Assembly: GCA_910577505.1 (NCBI GenBank)
Contig: CAJTLN010000003.1
Location: forward strand, 197,119 to 261,118
Source: an uncultured Bacilli bacterium
GTDB lineage: Bacteria; Bacillota_I; Bacilli_A; RF39; UBA660
DNA length: 64,000 nt
Direction: 5' to 3'
This document shows positions 1-7,087 of the stretch, in pieces. The translations under genes were made by a program, and so were the position numbers. Position 1 is the stretch's first letter. Every line of letters starts with the position of its first letter. The notes below the pieces were generated by a model. The model was not told the origin of the DNA. It did no database searches and saw nothing but the letters and a program-made list of their open reading frames with translations.

Positions 1-1
1 T

Positions 2-1444
2 GTTATAGCTATTATCGGTGATGGTGCTTTAACTGGAGGATTAGCTTTTGAAGCTTTAAATAATATTGAAAATATTAATTCTAAAATAATAATTGTTTTA
101 AATGATAATACAATGTCTATTTCAAAAAATGTTGGAGGACTTAGTGAATTTTTGGGAAAGATAAGAACTAGTAATTCTTATATTTATGCTAAAGACAAGT
201 ATAAAACGACTTTGGAAAAGACTAATATAGGAACAAAGATTTATAACTTAAGTTCAAAAATAAAAGAAAAGTTTAAGAAAAAAATAAATGATAATATATT
301 TACTAATTTAGATATAGATTATTTAGGTCCTATTGATGGACATGATATTAAACAGCTAATAAATGCTTTTAAAAAAGCTAAAAGTTCAAAAAAATCAATA
401 TTGATACATGTTATTACAAAAAAAGGCAAAGGCTATCTACCTGCTGAGGAAAATAGTAGTGCTTGGCATGGTGTTGGAAATTTTGATTTAGAAAGTGGAA
501 GTATTAAAAAAGCTAATTTAACAAGTATCAGTGAAGTTGTAAGTAACACTGTTTATGAATTTATGCAAAAAGATAAGGATTTAATAACGATAACTCCAGC
601 TATGATAACAGGTAGTAAATTAGAGAAAATATTTAAGGACTTTCCTAATAGAAGTATTGATACGGGAATTACGGAATCATTTGCCACTACTTTAGCCTGT
701 TCTATATCTATAAACAAAAAGAAAGTTTTTCTACCAATTTATTCATCTTTTTTACAAAGAGCTTATGATAATATAAATCATGATATAGCAAGAATGAATG
801 CTCATGTTGTTATTGGTATTGACCGAGCTGGATTAGTTGGAGAAGATGGCGATACTCATCATGGTATATTTGATATTAGTTTTTTAAATAGTATTCCTAA
901 TATAGTCATATGTATGGGAAAAGATAATGAAGAAATCAGAAATCTTTTATATACAGGCTTTTATAAGCAATCTAATCCATTTTGCATTAGGTATGAAAGG
1001 GCCAATTTAAAATATGAGAAAACAAAATTTAAAGAAATAAAAGTCGGAACTTGGGAATATTTGCAAAAATATGATAATTGTAAAAAAACTATTATTAGTT
1101 ATGGTACAGATGTTAGTAAAATTTATGACATATATAAAGGGAAAAAAGTTAATATTATAAATGCTAGATATATTAAACCGATTGATAAAAATATTTTAAA
1201 AGAGCTGATAGCTACTAAACAAAAAATATATATTTATGAAACTAGTATTAAAACTAATAGTTTAGGAACAAATATTTTAGAATATTTTAATTATAAAGAA
1301 GCTACTAATAAAATCAAATTAACAGGTATAGATAATTCTTATGTAAAACATGGTAAAGTTGATTTATTAAAGAAAGAAGTAAAATTAGATTTGGATTATA
1401 TTACTGATGATATTAATGAATACTTTGGATTTAAAAAGAACTAG
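2..1444 (+). CDS. dxs: 1-deoxy-D-xylulose-5-phosphate synthase, 5' end outside the window
   Basis: This thiamine-diphosphate enzyme condenses pyruvate and glyceraldehyde 3-phosphate to DXP, the first step of the MEP isoprenoid pathway. The frame is open from base 2, so about 480 residues are visible and roughly the first 130-150 residues lie upstream of the window. Visible in order are the ThDP/Mg motif GDGALTGG followed by NDNTMSISKNVG, then GPIDGHD, and in the second half DRAGLVGEDGDTHHGIFD of the pyrimidine-binding domain. The usual GIAEQHAVT block around the catalytic glutamate reads GITESFATT here: the Glu is kept but the following Gln-His is lost. The C-terminal transketolase domain is short. 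It is the first plus-strand gene and ends in a hairpin terminator that overlaps its stop codon. Family assignment is firm; full activity is less certain because of the altered motif. Confidence 0.9.
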   Translation, partial: VIAIIGDGALTGGLAFEALNNIENINSKIIIVLNDNTMSISKNVGGLSEFLGKIRTSNSYIYAKDKYKTTLEKTNIGTKIYNLSSKIKEKFKKKINDNIFTNLDIDYLGPIDGHDIKQLINAFKKAKSSKKSILIHVITKKGKGYLPAEENSSAWHGVGNFDLESGSIKKANLTSISEVVSNTVYEFMQKDKDLITITPAMITGSKLEKIFKDFPNRSIDTGITESFATTLACSISINKKKVFLPIYSSFLQRAYDNINHDIARMNAHVVIGIDRAGLVGEDGDTHHGIFDISFLNSIPNIVICMGKDNEEIRNLLYTGFYKQSNPFCIRYERANLKYEKTKFKEIKVGTWEYLQKYDNCKKTIISYGTDVSKIYDIYKGKKVNIINARYIKPIDKNILKELIATKQKIYIYETSIKTNSLGTNILEYFNYKEATNKIKLTGIDNSYVKHGKVDLLKKEVKLDLDYITDDINEYFGFKKN

Positions 1445-1461
1445 ATAATCTAGTTCTTTTT
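1433..1461 (+). terminator. Intrinsic terminator after dxs, probably bidirectional
   Basis: A 12-bp perfect stem (1433-1444 with 1450-1461) and a 5-nt loop, with A-rich left and T-rich right arms, so it can stop transcripts from both strands. It overlaps the dxs stop codon and the end of the amylase remnant. Confidence 0.8.
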
Positions 1462-2224
1462 AATATTCTTTTTTATAGATATTTTCATTTGCTTTATTAG
1501 CTCTTTTTATTATTTCACTTTTCCAAGTGTCATCAAATGGACGAGTAAAAAATAGTGTATTTTTATATTTTAAAGTTAATTCACTATAGTCAAGAGCAAT
1601 TTTATCTGAGGACATATTAGTAGTATATTTATAGTCATAATATGAATCATGGCTTTTCGCAAAGCAAAATATTTTATCACGATTACGGCCATCGCAGTTA
1701 GTTAAAATCGTTTTAAATGAGTAATTGTTCTTGGCCAAAAGTCACATCCTTCTTCTGGAAGTCCAATACTCTTAGCGGCATCAAATCTAAAACCTGACAC
1801 TCCGCAGTCAATTAAACTATTTAAAAAGTCAATAATAATATCTTGTAAATCATGATTAGCAACATTTAGTCCTGGTAATCCCATGCAATAATTAGTTACT
1901 TCATAGCGGTTATTCCAGTCTCTAACTGGTAATTGAATTTTCCAAAAATCATGGCGTTCAGTTAATCTTGTATCAACTTTCTCATTAGGTCTTAAAGAGC
2001 CATCATTAGCTCCGGTCATAACTTTCTAATTCTTCCTTAGTACCAAATCGATTTCCAATTTGAAAACCAATTGGCTGATACGGCATCCACCAGTATTCAC
2101 TATCTTCTTCTTTTGAAGGTTGAATTGGACTTATTTGAATAGCATCAAATCCTTGTTCTTTGATAGTTGGTAGGAATTTTTCTATATCTTTTATTTTCCA
2201 ACCAAATAGATGTAATACTCTCAT
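1460..2224 (-). pseudogene. Decayed GH13 alpha-amylase, three fragments with internal deletions
   Basis: Three overlapping minus-strand frames together look like a single GH13 glycosidase. The first (2006-2224) has the N-terminal barrel start with WWMPYQPIGF. The second (1702-2019) carries region II, GVSGFRFDAAK, with the nucleophile Asp. The third (1460-1738) has the region-IV-like KSHDSYY and the end of the domain. The segment that should carry region I (DVVxNH) between pieces one and two is missing, as is the region III acid/base Glu between pieces two and three. About 250 residues remain of the 400 or more usual for the family. Two deletions combined with frame changes make a functional amylase very unlikely. 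The remnant faces dxs convergently. A pair of assembly errors is the alternative, but two separate losses of catalytic segments favour real decay. Confidence 0.82.
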
Positions 2225-2280
2225 AAATTAGCCCCCTAAACTACGAATTTTACATTATATAAATATTATATCATAAAAAA

Positions 2281-2297
2281 ACTGGTTAAAAACCAAT
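2281..2297 (-). terminator. Intrinsic terminator of the ADP-ribosylglycohydrolase gene
   Basis: A 7-bp stem (2281-2287 with 2291-2297, one wobble) is followed by a T-run on the minus strand, just past the stop codon at 2299. Confidence 0.65.
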
Positions 2298-2298
2298 T

Positions 2299-3237
2299 TT
2301 ATTCATATCTATTTTCACTAAATTCTTCAAAAATATCTAATAGGTACTCTTTTCTTATTATAGAGTTTTTCCAATCTTCTGGTATGAAATCATAACCAAA
2401 TATAATTCCAGCAAGTCCACCTGTAAGTGCAGCTATTGTATCAGTACTATAGCCAAGATTGAGTGCTCCAATTATTGCTTCTTTATAATTCTCTGATTTT
2501 AATATTAACCAGAAGCAGGCTTCTAAAGTATCAACTATATAATTTGTTGATTTTATTTCATTTATTTTTACTTTACTTATATCTTCTTTTAAAAGTCGAT
2601 CATATTCTATTTGAGCTTCTTCACTAAACATAGTATAGTCAACACATTTTGTCATACTGTATGCAGAATATTTATCTTTTCCAGTTAAAAGGAACATGGC
2701 GTATCTAGTATAAATATAGCATCCCATTATACTAATATCATTAGCGTGTGTTATTGATGATATTTTGGTAACTAGCTCACGTACCTCAAAATCTTTTAAT
2801 TTTTTATCTAAAGCATAATATGCAATTGGTAATATGCGCATTAGTGATCCATTACTATTTGAATTGTTATCGCTAAGACCACAAGTTATTGGATCAGCAT
2901 GATTTTCTTCAAATTTATCAATAGCCTGAGCACATATTTCATCTAATCCAAATACTTCATGAGCTGGTGTAAACTGAGCATGATTCTTATATGCAACGAA
3001 TTTTAAAGCAATATCGTTAAAATCTATATCATTTTTCGCATTTATTGAGTCAATTGTTGCAATCATCATAGAAGTATCGTCTGACCATGTCCCCTCTGGC
3101 ATGTCATAGGTACCATGTCCTATAACTTTTGTAACAGGCTTTTTTAAAAGCTCTTCTCTGCTTTGTGTTGCTAGTGGAACTCCCATAGCATCGCCTATGG
3201 CAAACCCCATTAGTCCATCGATGTACTTCAACCTCAT
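2299..3237 (-). CDS. ADP-ribosylglycohydrolase family protein (DraG/ARH type)
   Basis: Members of this Mg2+-dependent family remove ADP-ribose from proteins or hydrolyse related ADP-ribosyl compounds in the cytoplasm. Motifs seen are GDAMGVP near residue 14, the metal ligands WSDDTSM around residues 51-57, and the C-terminal STDT at about 264-267, which completes the two-metal site. The length of 312 aa is typical. I place the start at the ATG at 3235-3237, because AGGTGG sits about 8 bases upstream; an in-frame GTG at 3247-3249 would have no ribosome binding site. It is a single gene with its own terminator, so its target cannot be read from context. The family call is firm; the substrate is unknown. 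Confidence 0.88.
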   Translation of the reverse strand: MRLKYIDGLMGFAIGDAMGVPLATQSREELLKKPVTKVIGHGTYDMPEGTWSDDTSMMIATIDSINAKNDIDFNDIALKFVAYKNHAQFTPAHEVFGLDEICAQAIDKFEENHADPITCGLSDNNSNSNGSLMRILPIAYYALDKKLKDFEVRELVTKISSITHANDISIMGCYIYTRYAMFLLTGKDKYSAYSMTKCVDYTMFSEEAQIEYDRLLKEDISKVKINEIKSTNYIVDTLEACFWLILKSENYKEAIIGALNLGYSTDTIAALTGGLAGIIFGYDFIPEDWKNSIIRKEYLLDIFEEFSENRYE

Positions 3238-3351
3238 GATACCACCCACCTATTTACATTATACTATATTTTATGATTTTTTATAGTATTTTCTTTATTT
3301 AGACATAAGAATATAGTTACTTTAAAGTGATTATTTCTATATGAGTTTATC

Positions 3352-3885
3352 TTAATCAGTTATATTTTTTTCTTTTATAATACTAAAATCATCTAAATTA
3401 ATTAGTTTAAAAGTTTTGTTATCATATAAAAAGCATGTGTGTTCTTTATTTACTTTAGGTATTCCTATACTACCTGGATTTAAGTGTTTACCATCTAAAT
3501 TATATACATGAGTATGACCACTTAAAAGATACTCATTTTCAAATAAGTTTTTATATTTTTCATTTAGATGACCATGAGAAATATAAAAGTGAATACCGTC
3601 TAAATCTATCTCTTTATAGTCATCCATGATGTCAAAATCTGTTACCATATCGTCCACTTCTGAATCACAGTTACCTCTAACAGCTATTATTTTATTGCTA
3701 TATTTATTTAAAGTAGTAGCAACATCCATAGTTGAATATTCATTTGGTAAGGAGTTTTTGGCACCATGATATAATAGGTCTCCTAATAATATTATCTTAT
3801 TAGGCATTTCTTGTTCAATTAATTTATCTAATTTTTTTGTGTATTCATATGAACCATGAATATCTGATGCTATGATTGCTTTCAT
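3352..3885 (-). CDS. YfcE/MJ0936-type metallophosphodiesterase
   Basis: A small calcineurin-like phosphoesterase of 177 aa, close to the 184 aa of E. coli YfcE. The metal-binding motifs appear in the canonical order: SDIHG at residues 8-12, GDLLYHG near 36, GNCDSE near 71, SHGH near 104 and GHTHV near 123. Such enzymes hydrolyse phosphodiester model substrates with Mn2+; the natural substrate is unclear. The start ATG is preceded by AGAGGAA. The upstream gene, a uracil-DNA-glycosylase-like protein, ends one base before this start, so the two are almost certainly co-transcribed. Confidence 0.88.
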   Translation of the reverse strand: MKAIIASDIHGSYEYTKKLDKLIEQEMPNKIILLGDLLYHGAKNSLPNEYSTMDVATTLNKYSNKIIAVRGNCDSEVDDMVTDFDIMDDYKEIDLDGIHFYISHGHLNEKYKNLFENEYLLSGHTHVYNLDGKHLNPGSIGIPKVNKEHTCFLYDNKTFKLINLDDFSIIKEKNITD

Positions 3886-3886
3886 A

Positions 3887-4549
3887 TTATTGTTCCTCTC
3901 TTAAATAATTTTCTTTAATCCAATTTATATCTTCAATTGCTTTATCAATATTAAAACGTCCGTTTCCTACTGGATAATATACAGGAAAACATTTATATTT
4001 GCTTGCTCCTATTTTATGTTCAAAGAACTGTTTTCTTGTTTGAGATACAGATATCTTATTATTTAAGAAAATAGAGCTAACTTGGTTTCCAAAAAGAATT
4101 ATTATTTTAGGTTTTATTATTCTTATTTCTTTTTCTAATAAAGGAAGATAATCTTTAAAATAGCCATCTTTTAGAGGACGGGCATCTATTTGAGTACATT
4201 TGCCTAAATTAGTAATAAATACTTTATGATCTGCAATATTTTGATATACTTTATGACAAAATTCTGGAGTCCATTCACTCCCCTTGATGCTTTTTATTTC
4301 ATTATATATATTTTCATCTATTAAGTTTACTTTTATAAATAAATCCCATATATTTTTTGTTCCTAACCATGGGTGGAATGGACCATTCCATCCAGGTAAA
4401 GAAGCAATATTACGTCCCGTTGGATTCATAAAAACAAAACATATATTAGGATTTTCTTCACATCCACCATTATATATTGAATGAAGAGATGGATCTCCAT
4501 AGATTTTTTGAAGTTTATCGTATTCTTTGTTTAAGCTTTGTAATTTCAC
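3887..4549 (-). CDS. Uracil-DNA-glycosylase-superfamily protein, divergent
   Basis: About 220 aa with the Rossmann-like core of the uracil-DNA-glycosylase superfamily. Recognisable blocks are MNPTGRN (motif A region, replacing the GEAPG of family 4), FITNLGKC (similar to the YITNVVKC of family 4), a FGNQV strand-turn, and YPVGNGR where the HPS-type motif C normally lies. There is no N-terminal four-cysteine Fe-S signature. I choose the GTG at 4547-4549, with AAAGGTG six bases upstream; the GTG at 4558 lies inside that site. It abuts the phosphodiesterase gene downstream. A mismatch or uracil repair role is inferred from the fold only; the changed motifs mean the specificity is open. Confidence 0.68.
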   Translation of the reverse strand: MKLQSLNKEYDKLQKIYGDPSLHSIYNGGCEENPNICFVFMNPTGRNIASLPGWNGPFHPWLGTKNIWDLFIKVNLIDENIYNEIKSIKGSEWTPEFCHKVYQNIADHKVFITNLGKCTQIDARPLKDGYFKDYLPLLEKEIRIIKPKIIILFGNQVSSIFLNNKISVSQTRKQFFEHKIGASKYKCFPVYYPVGNGRFNIDKAIEDINWIKENYLREEQ

Positions 4550-4595
4550 AATAATCACCTTTTTTGATTATATCATATGAAATGACTAGTTTGCA

Positions 4596-4808
4596 CTAGT
4601 CATATATTTTTTTGTTTAAATCAAGACCTATTAATTGTAGAGATATGATTATTTTATTAATCTCAGAATCACTTAAACCAATACTCTTTAATTCTTTACG
4701 ACTTAAAATCCATATATCATTTATGGTTATTAGATTATTATCTTTTAACTTTAAAATTGTACTTTCTTGAATTTTTAATTTACTTATATCTTCTGTTATA
4801 TTGTGCAT
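4596..4808 (-). CDS. Mini-protein resembling the RNA polymerase alpha C-terminal domain
   Basis: A 70-aa protein consisting essentially of one helix-hairpin-helix domain of the alpha-CTD type. The pattern of strand-less helices, LKIQESTILKLKDNNLITINDI then SRKELKSIGLSDSEINKIIISL, matches the layout of alpha-CTD (LxxRxxNxLKxxGIxTVGDL ... LxxIxxLGxKSLxEI). It has no alpha-NTD, so it cannot be the polymerase subunit itself. Start at ATG 4806-4808, with GAAGGT six bases upstream; a longer reading to 4844 has no ribosome binding site. It might bind DNA or a transcription factor, competing with or mimicking alpha, but this is inference. A strong hairpin terminator lies between it and the upstream gene. 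Confidence 0.6.
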   Translation of the reverse strand: MHNITEDISKLKIQESTILKLKDNNLITINDIWILSRKELKSIGLSDSEINKIIISLQLIGLDLNKKIYD

Positions 4809-4833
4809 TTTTCGACCTTCTTTAAAAAAATAA

Positions 4834-4868
4834 GAGTAGCTCAACTGGACTTACGCCATAAGCTACTC
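4834..4868 (-). terminator. Intrinsic terminator between the DUF1287 gene and the alpha-CTD-like gene
   Basis: On the minus strand an 8-bp outer stem (GAGTAGCT with AGCTACTC) continues into a bulged inner stem and is followed by TTATTTTTTT. It follows the DUF1287 gene and immediately precedes the ribosome binding site of the mini-protein, so it could also work as an attenuator. Confidence 0.75.
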
Positions 4869-4910
4869 GTTGTAATTTGATTATAACATTTTTTTTATTT
4901 GATGTAAGAA

Positions 4911-5630
4911 TTATTGATTTCTCCAAGGTTTTAAAATATTTTCATCTATTTTAGAAGCGTCAAATCTAAAATGGGCGGTAAGTTTGCTTTTCCCTATAAA
5001 ATCTTCTTCACGGATTGGTTGACCATAATTGTGGATAACATAAGGAATTCCTTTACTATTTCGACGATCAGAAATAATTCCAATATGACTGTCATCAAAT
5101 ATAACTATGTCTCCAGGTTGAAATTCAGATATTTCGGTATAATCTAATGTTAGTGATATTGAATACTTAGAAAAAAATATTTTTAAATTACCTACTCTTC
5201 GAAAGTCAATATTTTTGTCTCTATATTCAATGTTAGGATAATCGTTAGGATTGTTTTTTATATCTTCATCTACCATATCACGTAATGAATATCCAGCATT
5301 TTTAAAAGCTCTCCATATAACATCAGTACAAACTCCTTCATTTTCTGGAGGATAAGAATTATCATAATATTTACTTATATATGTTGGATGCTTTTCTGCA
5401 TCATGTCTTGCTCCTAAAACAAAGTCTGTATAATCATCAATTCTGTCTTTGTCATAGTCCATTTTACTATATACTGTCTTAATACTGAAATCTGATGCTT
5501 TAAAGTATTCTTTTGGTATTAAATTATAATAGTTCATTATATATAGAACTCCAATTGTAAAAATGGCAATAATAACAATGAATATAAATGTTCTCTTGAC
5601 ATTTTTACGGGCATCCTTTATTTCGTTCAT
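4911..5630 (-). CDS. DUF1287 family protein, membrane-anchored
   Basis: A 239-aa protein with an N-terminal membrane helix at about residues 13-34 and an extracytoplasmic domain of the DUF1287 family. Characteristic blocks are VLGARHDA, GVCTDVIWRAF with a conserved Cys, GDIVIFDDSHIGIISDRRN and VIHNYG. This Cys...His arrangement is like that of NlpC/P60 papain-fold hydrolases, so a peptidoglycan or amide substrate is plausible, though no activity is established for the family as far as I know. The start has AAGGAG eight bases upstream. It is transcribed alone and ends in a strong hairpin. Confidence 0.8.
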   Translation of the reverse strand: MNEIKDARKNVKRTFIFIVIIAIFTIGVLYIMNYYNLIPKEYFKASDFSIKTVYSKMDYDKDRIDDYTDFVLGARHDAEKHPTYISKYYDNSYPPENEGVCTDVIWRAFKNAGYSLRDMVDEDIKNNPNDYPNIEYRDKNIDFRRVGNLKIFFSKYSISLTLDYTEISEFQPGDIVIFDDSHIGIISDRRNSKGIPYVIHNYGQPIREEDFIGKSKLTAHFRFDASKIDENILKPWRNQ

Positions 5631-5714
5631 AATTTATACTCCTTACACTCTATTTAATTATATCAAAAGGATTAAAAATAATAAAATATATTTAATAAAG
5701 ATAGAAATAAAAAA

Positions 5715-5737
5715 AGCATTTATATATAATAAATGCT
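5715..5737 (-). terminator. Intrinsic terminator of the TIGR02206-type membrane protein gene
   Basis: A 9-bp stem (5715-5723 with 5729-5737) and a 5-nt loop; the minus strand continues into a T-run. It overlaps the stop codon at 5736. Confidence 0.8.
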
Positions 5738-6470
5738 AATTATTTAGTTCTTTATTGCGTTTTTTTATTAAGAAATAATATACAGCTCCTGATATAGCTA
5801 ATCCTGTTACTTCTAGAGTCAGCATAGGAGGAAAATATTTTAACCAAGGATATAAAACCATTACATTATCTGGTATTTTAGTTGAAAAAATGTAATTTGT
5901 GTGAAACGCTAAATTAAATGGATACATTATTAGCATTAAAAAATTTGTTAAAATAAATGTTTTTATATAATCTTTAAATTCTACTTTATATCCTAAAGCA
6001 TAATAAGAAAATAAACTAACACTTAAAAAGAAGTGATGTGATAATACGTATTGCCAAAAATCAAAATTATCTATTGTTGAGACTAAATCTGGCCATAATA
6101 TAGCTGGTATTGGTCCAATAAAACATAGGAATATAGTATATTTTAAAAGTGATTCTTTATTAAGTAATATTCCAAAAATAAACATATAGTTGGCAATAAA
6201 GCATAAATGGAATGGTAAATGATTTTCTATTTTAAAACTTCCATAATATAGATTACCAAAGGTATAAATTATCATATTTATTAATAAAATAATTGCACAT
6301 ATTTTTAAAATTTTATTAGATTTAGGACGTGGCATTTTAGATATTTTATTACGATTTATATATACTAATACGAAACCTATAATTGCTATAAATATAAAGA
6401 TATCATGAATAAGACCAAATTGTTTAAACAAAAATTTTGGATATTCGTTAACAAAAAATTCACGTAACAT
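5736..6470 (-). CDS. TIGR02206 (YwaF-like) integral membrane protein
   Basis: A hydrophobic 244-aa protein with about six or seven membrane helices and the pattern of the YwaF/TIGR02206 family: an early loop followed by LPFHLCFIANYMFIFGILL in the middle and a Trp/Phe/His-rich helix, SHHFFLSVSLF. Function in this family is unknown. I choose the ATG at 6468-6470 because GAGGAAG lies seven bases upstream; a TTG 18 bases earlier falls inside that site. It has its own terminator and does not overlap its neighbours. Confidence 0.75.
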   Translation of the reverse strand: MLREFFVNEYPKFLFKQFGLIHDIFIFIAIIGFVLVYINRNKISKMPRPKSNKILKICAIILLINMIIYTFGNLYYGSFKIENHLPFHLCFIANYMFIFGILLNKESLLKYTIFLCFIGPIPAILWPDLVSTIDNFDFWQYVLSHHFFLSVSLFSYYALGYKVEFKDYIKTFILTNFLMLIMYPFNLAFHTNYIFSTKIPDNVMVLYPWLKYFPPMLTLEVTGLAISGAVYYFLIKKRNKELNN

Positions 6471-6546
6471 TTTACTACTTCCTCTCAAAATTTACTATCT
6501 AAGTATAAACTATTATATATATCTTTTCAAGTAATCTTTTATGAAA

Positions 6547-6572
6547 AAAAGTTTGAATATATTCAAACTTTT
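6547..6572 (-). terminator. Intrinsic terminator of the Ca-ATPase operon
   Basis: An 11-bp perfect stem (6547-6557 with 6562-6572), 4-nt loop and T-run on the minus strand, overlapping the stop codon of the DUF4203-like gene. Confidence 0.8.
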
Positions 6573-7086
6573 AATTGGTTTTAAATTGGGCTAAAACGCC
6601 TAATACGGCGATGACTACTACACAGATTAATAAATAGTTGGCCGGAATTGTTACTAATGTTGGAAGATAATATTTTATTATGTGTGCACCCGCAATACTA
6701 CTTACAATTATTAAAATTGGTTTTATAAAGAATGTAGATAGTATTCCTACTAGAAGAGATACGCCAAAGTGAATTATTATTTCTACACCCTTTTCGACAT
6801 TTGGTATATAAGGTCCTATAGTTATATAAACTAAATAGGCAACGGATATGCATAAAGCTAATTTTTCTAGTTTAAAACCGATACTTCCAATAATTATTCC
6901 AGTAATGATTTCAATAACTAGTAGTAGATTTGATGATGAAATAAAATATCCACCTACTTTATTTGCTAGAATAAAGCCAATAACAAACCATACAATAGTA
7001 ATAAGCAATTTTTGAATTTTATATCCTGCAAAACAGAATAATAAACCAATTAATATAGCAATTATAGCTGTGATTTCTGGTGTCAT
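6571..7086 (-). CDS. DUF4203/TMEM198-like membrane protein
   Basis: A 171-aa protein that is almost wholly hydrophobic, with about six closely packed helices. The opening, IIAILIGLLFCFAGYKIQKLL, and the glycine-rich helices resemble the DUF4203/TMEM198 group. It starts one base after the stop codon of the upstream P-type Ca2+ ATPase, so the two genes form an operon and are probably translationally coupled. A role alongside the ion pump is possible, but nothing in the protein shows it. No charged or catalytic residue pattern is evident. Confidence 0.6.
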   Translation of the reverse strand: MTPEITAIIAILIGLLFCFAGYKIQKLLITIVWFVIGFILANKVGGYFISSSNLLLVIEIITGIIIGSIGFKLEKLALCISVAYLVYITIGPYIPNVEKGVEIIIHFGVSLLVGILSTFFIKPILIIVSSIAGAHIIKYYLPTLVTIPANYLLICVVVIAVLGVLAQFKTN

Positions 7087-7087
7087 A

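Noticed and set aside
4365..4395. Near-perfect palindrome around GGTGGAATGGACCATTCCATCC
   Set aside because: It lies within the glycosylase-like coding sequence and encodes its PGWNGPFHPW segment; the symmetry looks like a coding coincidence.
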